Of a stretch of 64,000 nucleotides of DNA, positions 1-10,762 are shown piece after piece (positions within the stretch are counted from its first letter, which is position 1; every line of letters begins with the position of its first letter). The notes beneath the pieces are model-generated. The model worked only from the letters and a program-made list of their open reading frames with translations. It was not told the origin of the DNA and searched no databases. The translations under genes and the position numbers were made by a program. Origin of the DNA: Symsagittifera roscoffensis (Eukaryota > Xenacoelomorpha > Acoela > Convolutidae); assembly GCF_963678635.1 (NCBI RefSeq), contig NC_087067.1, positions 60,002,594 through 60,066,593 on the forward strand, given 5' to 3'.

Positions 1-330
1 CCGTCGTTCACTGAGAGGTTTGTGATCAAAAACACTTAAAGATTTACAGGAAACCAAACAAGAAGTAGTATTATATTACCTAAGAAAAAACCAAAAAACA
101 AATAAATAACTGAAAAAACCAAAAACAGTAAAAAAGTATAAAATCAGTAGAAATCATCCCCCCAGACGAGATGTGATCCGACACTCCCATTAGTTGTTGT
201 TAGAAATATTGTTTTTACAGGCTTTTATATCATTCAGGATCTTTACGATTAGATTTGTGGCCCGTTTGTGGCGCTAGTACTGTAGGGTTATTTGAGTATT
301 TAAGCACGTTAATGCTAGTTTGCGCTCAAT

Positions 331-3302
331 CCGGAAGGGTCTCGGGACCGGCAAGTAGTGCAAGGAGCGATAAGAAGGAGCTCAAGGACAACAACAATAA
401 TCGTTGTTTCGCGTCACTTGCGATAAAGCAAAAGCAGAGCTAGCTGGAATTGAAAGGCATCTAAATACTCTGACTTAACGTTGTACATCCCTGATGATGA
501 TAGTTATAGCAAAAACGTTCGTTTTTGTTCCGACAGTTTGAAAAATGGGGAGGAATTTTGTATACGGATGTTTTCGTTTTTCTATTTTGTTTTCCACGCA
601 AAATCAGGTAACACAAATAATGTTCGGAATTATCGAACAGTATATCCTAATAAAGTCCTTCCAGTCGTAATTCAAACGACCTTGAAAAGATTTCTGTGTC
701 GAGAAAAACCCGTTTCAAATTTTTTACTGTGGTATAACTCCGAGCAAACAAAGTGAGCGAGCTGGCTTGTTTACGCCTAATTACAAAATCTTATTAAGGC
801 CTAATTTACTTTTACTAAAAATATATGGTTCTTAGAATTTTTAATGCCGTTTTGGGATTCAAAAATTTCACAAATTTGATTTTTTGTGCTTTTTTAATCA
901 ATTTTCTTTTAAAAAGTTTTTCTTTCAATTTGCTTATTTATTATGACTGTCGAATGTGCTTAAGATTTAGTTTCTCGTTCAGCTCATTTTATCCCACCAT
1001 TCAGAAAAAACTACTCTAATTTGAAAAAAATTTGACTAAAACTGTCAGTTTTTTGTTTTATCTTTAGAGACTATGATCGAAACAATATGTGCTACTTGCA
1101 GAGTAAGTGTCTCTCCTTGATTTCTAATACTTTATTGACTTCTAAATATTTCAAATGAAAACAAGGATAACAGGTTATTGTGCAAATAGCACAGAATGTT
1201 CCAGCCATTGTACCATTTGCCTGTATGGCACAGCGGAACCTTCCGTCGCACGAGAAATACCAATTAGAGGCGATGTTGACGCATTCGTTATGAAAAGGAA
1301 AGAAAAAATACTCAGGAACTTAAAATGGTTGAAGTCCTCATCGGAGCCTGGATGTCTCTTAAAAGTCAAAAACACAGCAATTTTTAAGCGATAACGTGTC
1401 ACACACACACACACTAAACAGCAGGTTTACTCACGAACAACGGTCTTGTGACAAAAGTAAATAACTAGGAAAAAACAGTATAGAAAAAACCAAAAAACCC
1501 GTATCATGGAATACATGATTTCTGGTAGAGTTTGGAATCATAAATCAGAAGTTCAAAAGTATAATCGTAACCGAGGTTACAGTAAGGCGTCCTTTCATCA
1601 CGTATTCCAGTCAAAATCCTCGGAATTTTCTAGATATGGAAATGATTATAATGAAAGAAGATGACAAGTGTTGAAGTCCTTTCCATTGAAAATCGATACG
1701 GGTTACGTATCCTCAATAAGAACACGCAACTCGACACGAGAAAAAACAATATACAAGTGTTCCAGATAGAAAATTCCGTCGAAACTTATTTTGTCATTTA
1801 TTGTTCCGAGTACGCAAGCGGCGTTCGCAATCTGTATTGTCAGGGAGATTCTCTGTTTTAAAAATGTGCCTGCTCTGGGTTCCTCAGTACATATGCTTAG
1901 GTTCTTACAAAACTTGCCCGAAAAAAGTTTCTGTGCTGGGGCCGGCCCCGCCCTGAATCTCAAAAACTATCGGTTGAAAGGGATATCCATCATCTACAAG
2001 ATCTTTATACTTATCCTTTTTTCGCTCCTCCGCTTCATGTGACATTCGAATCGGTAGGGGGTTAGTTTTGACTGTCCTGCTAACTTTTTAAGTTTTCAAT
2101 TTGGACGTGAAAGACACATAACCTCTTATCAATTCGCACACACTGAAATTGCGAAAACAGAACAACAGTAGTCTCAGTGACAACAACTACGACAAAAGAG
2201 CAGAAGATTGAAACTGTGGTTAGAAATTGTTAGGAACCACTCCAATTTCTAACGATTGTGCCGCTACAATCGTTATCGAGCAGTTCACATGGGACAGGAA
2301 GGGACGACATATCCAGCCTTCCGGAAAGAAATAAGAGTGTTATTTCACCGAAATCCAGAAACCGGAAGGGTCTCGGGATTGGGACTTGAACTGTAACTCG
2401 TTATTTTAACAATTTTAAGCTTCCCGGAATGTCTTGAGTTGATTTTAATTTTTACGAAATTCGTTTTTAGATAATGAGAAGCTAAAAGTTGTGGAAAAGG
2501 GTTGATCCACCTTCGATGAAGATGATGATTTTTATCTATTGAATAAAAACAATCGCAATAAAATATATAAGTAGTAGCCCTGTTTTTAGGAGTGACCTCC
2601 TGGTCTGGGAATACTGAGACCCAGCCATGAGCTCACTATTTTCGCATGCAATTAAGTTTATCAGAGCGTTCTAATTGAAGCCGGAAACAGGAACATTTTT
2701 TGTCGAACCGATGTTACAAAAACCACCAGAAGAACTGGCTTTGGCAGAGACGGTGAAAAGCATGAAGAGCTGTCTTTAGACGCTAGCCAGTCCTTTTAGA
2801 ACCTAGCTTTATTTTCCGTCGATTATTAATTTCGGGCGAAGGTTACAAAGATGTTTTTCTTGGATGTTATTCTTTTAACATCATGACCGTAGAAAAAAGA
2901 CGTTTTGGTTAATAACTTTGGAACAATTGGACAAATCCAGTTGATCTTGGTACCATTAGATCAGAAATTAGATGAGCTTACTCATAGAATTTTCAATTAT
3001 TTGAAAAAATATGCGTGAAAAATTTTTGAAAGATGTTTCCAGCAAACTCACTAATTCGGGAAGGTAGACCCTTCACATTTAAAAAAAAAATTTTGGAGAG
3101 CACTTTTACCCCTACCAAAGGGTAGTAACGGTTGAATAAGGCAAGTTTACCTTATTCTAGACAAAAAGGGAAGCCTAAGGAAACCAGAAAACCATAGTCA
3201 AGTCGAAACTAGGCTAGTGATAATAGTGATAAGACCAGACCCTTCACAGTTAGCGTGAATTGTCAAATAAGAGGCTTAGCTTCAATCCGGAAGGGTCATG
3301 GG
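331..3302. repeat. Three dispersed copies of a CCGGAAGGGTC motif
   Basis: The 17-base string CCGGAAGGGTCTCGGGA occurs at 331-347 and 2362-2378. An 11-base core (CCGGAAGGGTC, then a divergent ATGGGA) occurs at 3287-3297. The first and third copies share the preceding TCAAT. The copies are in the same orientation and GC-rich in an AT-rich background, so chance is an unlikely explanation. The function is unknown; they may be remnants of a dispersed repeat or LTR. Confidence 0.6.
1400..1414. repeat. CA microsatellite
   Basis: A pure (CA)n run of about 7.5 units. Short and ordinary. Confidence 0.9.
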
Positions 3303-4117
3303 AAAGAAGATACACCCCTCCTACAGGGGTCCTAACTTTGCCAATTCGGAGGGATACATTTTTGTCAAAAGTTAAGTGGAAATAAGAAAGTAAATAGTAA
3401 AAAAAATATTAGGTTATTAGAAGTAATAGATGACTGCACTGGTAACTTGCCTTTTATAAAAGACCAGACTAAAACAAAATAGGTTTAAGCCCGGATCTTC
3501 GCGATACTAAGTCTAAACTGAATAAGAGTTTGAAACTGATTTGTGTGGATTGAAATCCAAACCGTTTTTGGGGAAAAGTAAAAATGTTGGCCCTGAGGAT
3601 TTTAGTAGGTCTAGCTCGGGCATTCCGATGCAGATAAGTAATACAGTACTCGGTGGGTGTGGGTGCAATAAACGCCCACTTGAAAAAATTACTGCCTTCA
3701 AGTTTTGTCTGTTTGTTGCAGCACCAAACAGGGAAAGCTCTTTCTTTAGAAACAAGATCGACTATTATATTGCGACTGACTAAAGTACAAAACACAAACG
3801 TTTTTCATTGAAAATATTCTTATTTTTCTTCATTTTTGATTTTAAATCAATAAAATCTGTCCTTGATTGGGTAGTGAGGATACTATTTTTCAAATATATT
3901 GATATCATCAGACTGTGCTAGCTTCATATCTTACAAGTAATAATCGATTATTGTGAATAAATTGTATACACGCTGTACTGGGATAACATACAAGCATTCG
4001 TGGTCACTATTTAAGTGAATTTTTTGGAATTTATTGTGTTGTAATACTATTATCAGTAGTCAGACTACAAGTAAACTAGCAATCAAATTGAGTGTATAGG
4101 CAGTAAGAAGTGATACA

Positions 4118-4882
4118 TTGAAAATGATTCTAGACAAGTCAAGGATACCTAAACTAAGTAATAGCTCCAGGGAATTCATACCAGAGAAGCAAAGAAAAGC
4201 AAGGAACGAACCTTTTGTGGAAAGGATTGCACAAATCCGGACCGATAAAGTGAGGAAAGTTTCAGGCGGAATGGTTGAAACCAGCAATCAAAAGTCCTCA
4301 GAAGGACAAAAAGCAATGTTAGAAGTAGAGGTCTATCCGGACCCTGCCATGGATGAAAACCGGGAGGGACATGGACCTGAAGTGAGAGGAAACAGAAGAT
4401 TGGCGAGTGAATTTTTTCCGGTAGAACAAGGCCAAGTATTTGCCGCTTACACCGAGACCCTGGACCAAAAAGTGATGTCGGAACTGTCCGACAACTCTAC
4501 TGAAAAAGTGGCCACTACAAGATCACCCACAGACAACACCATGATGCATGGCATGACGGAGAAACCGGCAACCTCCTCATCGTTTTCAGGAAGAGTGAAG
4601 AACTTTTTCGGAAACTTCTTTGCATTTACCATGGAAACGGGTACAGGCAATGAAGCAGAAACCCGGGAAGAAGAAGAGGACGATGACGAGCAAGATGACT
4701 TTAGATCTCAAGTCAGCCTCAATAGTTTGAGTCAGGAGAATGACGTATACACCGATAAAGAAACTGGCGCCATGGACCAATTTGGTGTAGTGAGGACAAT
4801 AAGCAAGACCATAAACGGATCAGGCCAGTCAGGAGACATTGTGACCATGACGAATTCGGAGATGCGAACTGGGACGAACTGA
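4118..4882 (+). pseudogene. Gag-like N-terminal region, gypsy-like element
   Basis: A 254-codon open frame starting with ATG at 4118 (MKMILDKSR). It is hydrophilic and charged, with an acidic run of E and D residues about three-quarters of the way along (near 4660-4700), and no membrane segment. By itself it matches no domain I can name. It is assigned to gag because it lies immediately upstream and on the same strand as the coiled-coil and zinc-knuckle parts. The coding signal seems to move to another frame near 4860, where the +1-phase frame opens with a plausible continuation, so the stop at 4880-4882 looks like the result of a frameshift. It could instead be a separate small ORF of the element. 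Confidence 0.5.
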
Positions 4883-5808
4883 AACACAGGGCTATGTACC
4901 CACCTGCGGATCCAGAAGTGGATCATGAAGAGACGTCGAGGCAGAGAATCAAGACCCGAGTCTCGACCAGCACCAAGCTATCTGGAACCGACAGGGTGAC
5001 ACCGCCACTTGTGACGCCATAAGTGGATAGCGGGGCATCAATCGGAGAAGCCTTGACAAACATTGTTGGCAGCATAGGAGAACAGAATGAGCAGATGTCC
5101 AAAAGACTGAATGAACTAGAAAGAGCAGTACACATCGAGAGAGAAAACCTGCGGTAGGAGATCAACCGCAACAGACAAGAAGTTAGCAGAAGCGGAAAAC
5201 GCTTGAAGGAGAGAACGGACGAACACTTGGCTGAGAACTTGTCGCGAATGACGCGGTAAGCTTAGCAGAGCGAGTTACAATTGAGAGATGACATGGAGAA
5301 GTTGAGAATTCAACAAGAGCAGACTCTTGGGACTCTCGACACGAAGATAGACGCGATGATGGAGAGGTGAACTCAGGCTATCATGGATAGGTTGGACGGG
5401 CTACAAGGCAGCAGGAGTGGATCGAAGAATGGGGAACCGAACACGGGAGAACTCACAGGGAGACGACAGCGAACTTCAATGAACAGCCGAGTAGGAGAAG
5501 GACACATGGATCAACTAGAAGAAGAGAGAGTTCATCCAGCTATGCCACATGGGACAATAAGCCACGGGGCCCAAACATCAGAGGAAGTACAACTGGCAAC
5601 AGACCGACCTCAAACGAACGAACGACGCAAGATACACTTGCGACTGGGAGATGTGATTCAAGGAACTGGAGTCATGCGAATCAAGGAAGAAGTCATACCA
5701 GCAATTCGGACAGGAGGGAAAATCCATAGACCCTCTCAGGGGGCAGTGATACTCAAGCGGGGCATTCAGGGGACGCTACATCAATGGCCACAGTCTTTGA
5801 ACATCTGA
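4861..5808 (+). pseudogene. Gag coiled-coil and linker region with several in-frame stops
   Basis: This frame continues from the frameshift near 4860 to the stop at 5806-5808. Its first third is rich in E, R, K, Q and L with heptad-like spacing (about 5040-5380), as expected of a coiled coil. It carries stops near 5020, 5156, 5258 and 5367. The last 141 codons (5383-5808) are open, hydrophilic and G/R/Q rich. A further frame change is needed near 5770-5900 to reach the capsid-like part at 6008. A basic, low-complexity linker of this type is common in retrotransposon gag, but no motif is diagnostic. The call rests mainly on position and frame continuity. Confidence 0.5.
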
Positions 5809-6007
5809 GCAGGTTTTTTGAAACGTTCCTATCGAGGTTATCAATGAACGCAGTGAGAAGTCCAGAAGGGTTTTTATGAAACCAAGATGCTATAAAGACG
5901 AATCTGATGGCTGTATTGATACCCGGATAGAGGTAATGAAATTGAATTTTGAAGAGGCGGACTTGTGAGAAAGACAATTTTGCGGTGGGCTCACCAGTAA
6001 CCTGGAA

Positions 6008-7021
6008 GTGACAGCCCTAAGTTGTGTAATGGTCAAAAAGCAATACCAGCGGGATACTGCTGAGAAAATGTTTGAAATCTTGTTAAATCGTTTTGGCTCA
6101 GGGGTGCAAAGGCACCAAGCAATGATGCGCTTCGAGAAATGTAGGCAACGGGGAGACGAGACGATAGACAAGTTTCTAGACAATTTGGAGATGTTGAGAA
6201 GGCGTAGCCAACCAGTTGAGTCGAATAGAAGGTTGAACCTTGCAGTAGCCTCAAAATTCATCGATGGTGTGAAGAATGATGAGCTTGGAACGATGATAGC
6301 AACGCATTACCCACCGTTTTCAACCAATGCGCCAACACCAGAGGAATTGAGACTCAAGTCAAAAGAAAATCTTTTACTGAAGCCTCAATCGAGATGTGGA
6401 TATTACAAAAACGAGTATGGCATTTTTATCAACGAAACAGCAAACCAAGATAACAACTGGTACAAACCAAGGGACGATATAGACAGGAGACGCTCTTGTG
6501 CAAATTGCAGTTCGACGGACCATCACGTGTCAGCATGCCCAACCTACGAAGAGGTTCTGAAGGCAATAGGCTTTAGCCTCGAGGATGAAGATGCGTCAGA
6601 GGTATATCATGAAGATTTCATGAGAGAAGTAATCGCAAAATTCGGCCCAAGGTGTTTCGTCTGTAGCTTGGAAGGTCATTTTAAATCGGATTGTCCACAA
6701 TTTTGGGATGCCGTGGCAGACAGCAAGCATCGAAGGCATGAGCAATTTTTATCGGGTGTGAAAGCCAGAAAGGCTCGCGTGCTGAGTGAAGCGGAGGCAC
6801 GCAGAAAAGACAAACCGCAAGAGCTGGCAACAAAGAAGATGGAAGCAGTAACTGAAGAAATACTTGAACCGGAACCGTTAATTGCGGCAGATGACTTCAA
6901 GACCGATTATTGGGCGGCCGAGAGGGATGCTCTAAAAAGAGTCCAGCAGGAGTTGGTGACGAAGGAGATCGAGCAAAAGATGAAGCTCGACCTAGAGAAT
7001 GAGATATTCAGGAAAAACTGA
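6008..7021 (+). pseudogene. Gag capsid-like domain and two CCHC zinc knuckles
   Basis: A 337-codon open frame. Residues about 20-120 resemble the retrotransposon gag (capsid) fold, with the typical helical FEKCRQRGDETIDKFLDNLE segment. Residues about 160-180 contain CANCSSTDHHVSAC and residues about 215-230 contain CFVCSLEGHFKSDC. Both fit C-x2-C-x4-H-x4-C exactly, so the nucleic-acid-binding knuckles are intact. The C-terminal third is highly charged (K/E), probably helical. In a live element this protein would assemble virus-like particles and package RNA. This part is undamaged, although the rest of the element is broken. Confidence 0.85.
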
Positions 7022-7150
7022 ACGTCTTTGAGGCATCAGAAGTCAAAAGAGCGAAAGCACCAACTAGTTCGAGCATGAAAATAAATGTAATCACTGGACA
7101 GACGTTCGGAATGGTGCCACAATGAAGCAGAATACAGTTAATAATTTCGG

Positions 7151-7573
7151 TTGCGGGGGCATCAGGTAATCAGGAAACTAAGTGAACCCTCGGAGTTCAC
7201 TATGATGCATGTAGACACATATGCAGACTATCTGAGACAGGTAGAGCCGCGCACTGAGTCGAGGGCTATACGAGCGTTGTTGACAACGGGTGGCCCTCGA
7301 ACAAAGAAAATCCACGGGCGTTACGTGGAAGTCTATGGACTTTATAAAGAGATGTTGAACGTTGACGGGATAAATATATACACTAGGACCTACGTCACAA
7401 CAAATAGCGAACAAATGGGGCAGATCTATTTGGGACAGGAAGAACTTAAGGTCCCCAGAATTGGTTATGACGCCATGATGGAGCAAGATGCAGTACACTT
7501 AGGGTATGAGGCAGATGTGACTGCACATCTGCTGAATACCAATGGGAAGAAAATTGGAGTAACAGGCAGTTAA
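7151..7573 (+). pseudogene. Protease-proximal pol segment of the gypsy-like element, cut before the catalytic motif
   Basis: A 140-codon open frame in the same phase as the zinc-knuckle frame, separated from it by a stop at 7021 and about 130 bases of degraded sequence. It contains a segment (EELKVPRIGYDAMMEQDAV) that I associate with gypsy-like polyproteins just upstream of the retropepsin DTG. The last residues (NGKKIGVTG) lead up to the place where LLDTGA would be expected, but the sequence there passes into the first tandem-array copy at 7571. A TTG tripeptide near residue 44 is not the active site. The assignment is from memory of the family and was not searched. Confidence 0.6.
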
Positions 7574-8194
7574 TCCGGTTTGGGTACCGTTGGTTTTCTT
7601 TTCTTAGTCATGTTGTTTTTTTTATGGTTTGTGGTGTTTAGTAAGCTGCGTTGGTTAATTTGGTTTAGTATATAATTCCTTTACAACCAGGTTAAAGAAA
7701 ACTTGGAAACTTGTTATTGCTTGTTTGAGTTGTTGTTAGTGAAAACTTGAAACATAAAATCATTATTTTAAACAATTCTTCGTGGGCGAGCTGTGCGAGT
7801 TTGGATAGAAGTCTTGTGCGAATGAATGAAAATATTGAAAAAGTTAATACTGTTTTCTCATTTTTAGTGAATTTTTTGCATAGGAATTGAATTTTACTGC
7901 TTTTTAGGGAAATAATTTATGAATGAAATTACTACATTGGGCATGAAATTTACTACATTATTTAATGCAAAAGATTTAGGAGTTTTATTATAACTTGAAA
8001 AAATGTATTTTTATTTGTCTTTTTTCTGTTTTGTAGGTGATTGTAGTTTGAAGACTAAAAGAATAAATTAAACATTGATAAAAATTGGTTAGTACAATTT
8101 TGAATTTATTAGTTAAAATTATTTAATTCATATTTACTTTATTCATCTGGGAAAAGCCATGTGGGAAGATGTCATGAATCAAGTCTGATGTTGT

Positions 8195-8464
8195 TTATAA
8201 TTTGGCTAGTATGCGTATGCCATTTTTAGTTTGTAGCAGTGGCCAAAGCAATTGAAGTGCGTTGATGGTTTTTAGTTCTTCGGTGCCTACTGCGAATTCA
8301 TGAGGTGTGTTCTGGATTAGGTTGTAATTTTCATGATTATATTTAGTGTTATGAATTAATTCTAGTATGGGTTTTTTGATAGGTTGTATGGATTCATGCG
8401 GGATAATGAAGGGTCTTGATTCTTCATCATTGAAGGTCTTCGTGATGAGACAGAATATATACAT
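8195..8464 (-). CDS. Unrecognised 89-codon open frame in tandem copy 1
   Basis: A minus-strand frame starting MYIFCLITKTFND and ending NGIRILAKL. The frame stays open upstream of this ATG for about 45 more codons, so the true start may be earlier or the frame may be an internal fragment. It is mixed polar and hydrophobic, with no recognised motif or membrane segment. It lies on the same strand as the integrase and envelope-like frames at 14-22 kb, so it may be a detached part of that element. Preservation in all four copies says little, because the copies are very recent. Function unknown. Confidence 0.25.
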   Translation of the reverse strand: MYIFCLITKTFNDEESRPFIIPHESIQPIKKPILELIHNTKYNHENYNLIQNTPHEFAVGTEELKTINALQLLWPLLQTKNGIRILAKL

Positions 8465-8834
8465 TTGGGTAACTGGGTCGTAGTTGCGGAGGATGTCGTG
8501 GAGGTTAGTATTTTTAATGCAATATGTAAAATTAAGAAAAAATGGTGACGTGTATTTCGAGTTAATAAAATGAAAACGGTGGTGTGGTTGTCGTGATGGT
8601 GCGTGTAAATCAAAATGGTTTTGTATAAAACGATATTATGTGTAAGTGTGCGTTTGTTTAGTGCGTAACATGATAGTGTGATGGGGTCGTCTAGCCTTTG
8701 GATGTTCGTCTTTGTTGTTGTGTATGATCTATATACTGCATTTTATGATTTACATTTTACAAATTTTTTTAAATTTGGTTTTTATTCATGATCTTAGTTA
8801 TTTGTTTTCACAAAAGAATTTTATTTTATTTCAG

Positions 8835-9083
8835 TTATTTTGAAGAGTTACTCACCCTTGAGTACCTCTTATGAAAAATTGAAGTGTGGTCACAAAGCGT
8901 GGGTGTAAAGCCGTAGGTTAGGCTGGCTATAAGCATGCTCAGGACGTCCTTCTCTGGTGGGTTAGGCCAGGAGACGGAGTATGATTTCATGCTGTTTTTA
9001 TGAGAGGTCCTGTTATGTGATAACTTTTTATGTTGGTTTTTTCTGGTTTTTCTTATGTTACTTTGGTTGTTTCCTTTTTTCAA
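8835..9083 (-). CDS. Unrecognised 82-codon open frame in tandem copy 1
   Basis: A minus-strand frame with a basic, N/K/S-rich start and a more ordinary second half (SYSVSWPNPPEKDVLSMLIA). Its 3' end overlaps a good match to a eukaryotic 5' splice donor, AAGGGTGAGT on the minus strand near 8850-8860. The open stretch could therefore be a leader exon and not a complete protein. It recurs at 10514-10762 and 12193-12441 and is missing from copy 4. I do not recognise it. Confidence 0.25.
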   Translation of the reverse strand: MKKGNNQSNIRKTRKNQHKKLSHNRTSHKNSMKSYSVSWPNPPEKDVLSMLIASLTYGFTPTLCDHTSIFHKRYSRVSNSSK

Positions 9084-9873
9084 AAATCAAATTGTTTTTG
9101 GTTTTTATTTTGTCTTACGACTTTTTTGTGTTTTTTTATTTCTTTCTTAGACTTTATAATAGTCTTTATAAGAATAAATTATCCAGTTTTAAGCTTGGTT
9201 AATCCAGTTTGGTTACCGTTGGTTTTCTTTTCTTAGTCATGCTGTTTTTTTATGGTTTGTGGTGTTTAGTAAGCTGCGTTGGTTAATTTGGTTTAGCATA
9301 CAATTTCTTTCCAACCAGGTTAAAGAAAACTTTGAAACTTGTTATTGCTTGTTTGAGTTGTTGTTAGTGAAAACTTGAAACATAAAATCATTATTTTAAA
9401 CAAATCTTCGTGGGCGAGCTGTGCGAGTTTGGATAGAAGTCTTGTGCGAATGAATGAAATTATTGAAAAAGTTAATACTGTTTTCTCATTTTTTATGAAT
9501 TTTTTGCATAGGAATTGAATTTTACTGCTTTTTGGGGAAGTTGAAAATTATAAACTTTCATCGTATTTAATTTTACTGCTTCTTGGGGAAATAATTTATG
9601 AATGAAATTACTACATTGGGCATGAAATTTACTACATTATTTAGTGCGAAAGATTTAGGAGTTTTATTATAACTTGAAAAAATGTATTTTTATTTGTCTT
9701 TTTTCTGTTTTGTAGGTGATTGTAGTGTGAAGACTAAAAGAATAAATTGAACATTGATAAAAATTGGTTAGTACAATTTTGAATTTATTAGTTAAAATTA
9801 TTTAATTCATATTTACTTTATTCATCTGGGAAAAGCCATGTGGGAAGATGTCATGAATCAAGTCTGATGTTGT

Positions 9874-10143
9874 TTATAATTTGGCTAGTATGCGTATGCC
9901 ATTTTTAGTTTGAAGCAGTGGCCAAAGCAATTGAAGTGCGTTGATGGTTTTTAGTTCTTCGGTGCCTACTGCGAATTCATGAGGTGTGTTCTGGATTAGG
10001 TTGTAATTTTCATGATTATATTTAGTGTTATGAATTAATTCTAGTATGGGTTTTTTGATAGGTTGAATGGATTCATGCGGGATAATGAAGGGTCTTGATT
10101 CTTCATCATTGAATGTCTTCGTGATGAGACAGAATATATACAT
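9874..10143 (-). CDS. Unrecognised 89-codon open frame in tandem copy 2
   Basis: Translates identically to the 8195-8464 frame. Confidence 0.25.
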   Translation of the reverse strand: MYIFCLITKTFNDEESRPFIIPHESIQPIKKPILELIHNTKYNHENYNLIQNTPHEFAVGTEELKTINALQLLWPLLQTKNGIRILAKL

Positions 10144-10513
10144 TTGGGTAACTGGGTCGTAGTTGCGGAGGATGCCGTGGAGGTTAGTATTTTTAATGCA
10201 ATATGTAAAATTAAGAAAAAATGGTGACGTGTATTTCGAGTTAATAAACTGAAAACGGTGGTGTGGTTGTCGTGATGGTGTGTGTAAATCAAAATGGTTT
10301 TGTATAAAACGATATTATGTGTAAGTGTGCGTTTGTTTAGTGCGTAACATGATAGTGTGATGGGGTCGTCTAGCCTTTGGATGTTCGTCTTTGTTGTTGT
10401 GTATGATCTATATACTGCATTTTATGATTTACATTTTATAAATTTTTGTAAATTTGGTTTTTATTCATGATCTTAGTTATTTGTTTTCACAAAAGAGTTT
10501 TATTTTATTTCAG

Positions 10514-10762
10514 TTATTTTGAAGAGTTACTCACCCTTGAGTACCTCTTTTGAAAAATTGAAGTGTGGTCACAAAGCGTGGGTGTAAAGCCGTAGGTTAG
10601 GCTGGCTATAAGCATGCTCAGGACGTCCTTCTCTGGTGGGTTAGGCCAGGAGACGGAGTATGATTTCATGCTGTTTTTATGAGAGGTCCTGTTATGTGAT
10701 AACATTTTATGTTGGTTTTTTCTGGTTTTTCTTATGTTACTTTGGTTGTTTCCTTTTTTCAA
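10514..10762 (-). CDS. Unrecognised 82-codon open frame in tandem copy 2
   Basis: Copy of the 8835-9083 frame with two visible amino-acid differences (K to M near residue 20, H to Q near residue 71). It has the same donor-like 3' end. Confidence 0.25.
   Translation of the reverse strand: MKKGNNQSNIRKTRKNQHKMLSHNRTSHKNSMKSYSVSWPNPPEKDVLSMLIASLTYGFTPTLCDHTSIFQKRYSRVSNSSK

Larger units (their letters stand above)
1..4117. other. Unassigned AT-rich region, no supported gene
   Basis: No convincing gene is visible. The open frames are all under about 110 codons, overlap on opposite strands and show no motif I recognise. The region contains a short CA microsatellite, three copies of a CCGGAAGGGTC motif and A-rich stretches near 80-150 and 1460-1510. 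It lies directly upstream of the gag-like frame at 4118, so part of 3000-4117 may be the LTR or leader of that element. I could not find a matching second LTR, a clear TG...CA boundary or a primer-binding site. Confidence 0.5.
4118..7570 (+). mobile_element. Decayed Ty3/gypsy-like LTR retrotransposon fragment (gag to protease-proximal region)
   Basis: A plus-strand retroelement body whose coding frame shifts at least twice: frame of 4118, then the frame of 4861-5808, then back by 6008. Several in-frame stops fall in the coiled-coil part. The order is gag N-terminal region, coiled coil, capsid-like retrotrans_gag region, two CCHC zinc knuckles, then a segment of the kind that precedes the retropepsin core. 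The DTG core, reverse transcriptase, RNase H and integrase are all absent, because the 1.68 kb tandem array begins at 7571. No LTR could be delimited. It is a dead copy, truncated on its 3' side. Confidence 0.75.
7571..9199. repeat. 1.68 kb tandem unit, copy 1 (51 bp shorter)
   Basis: The copy is 1629 bp long. It lacks the 51 bp segment found near 9538-9588 in copy 2, which is bounded by a repeated TTTTACTGCTT-TGGGGAA motif. Copy 1 has a single such motif (near 7894-7912). Either slippage deleted the segment here, or it was duplicated in the ancestor of copies 2-4. Copy 1 also differs at a number of single sites. Confidence 0.95.

Noticed and set aside
1155-1394. Cys-containing 79-codon frame
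   Set aside because: The spacing CANSTECSSHCTIC fits no zinc-finger pattern I know, and an equally long frame lies opposite it.
3469-3795. Overlapping minus- and plus-strand frames of 80-108 codons
   Set aside because: Three frames overlap in the same place, with no motif, codon pattern or neighbour to support any of them.
7262-7300. TTG tripeptide (ALLTTGG) as a mutated DTG protease active site
   Set aside because: The surrounding sequence fits a conserved segment upstream of the protease in this type of gypsy polyprotein. The real DTG would be expected just after 7568, where the array begins.
8981-9236. Plus-strand F/L-rich frames in the 1.68 kb unit
   Set aside because: Low-complexity translation of T-rich DNA overlapping a more ordinary minus-strand frame.
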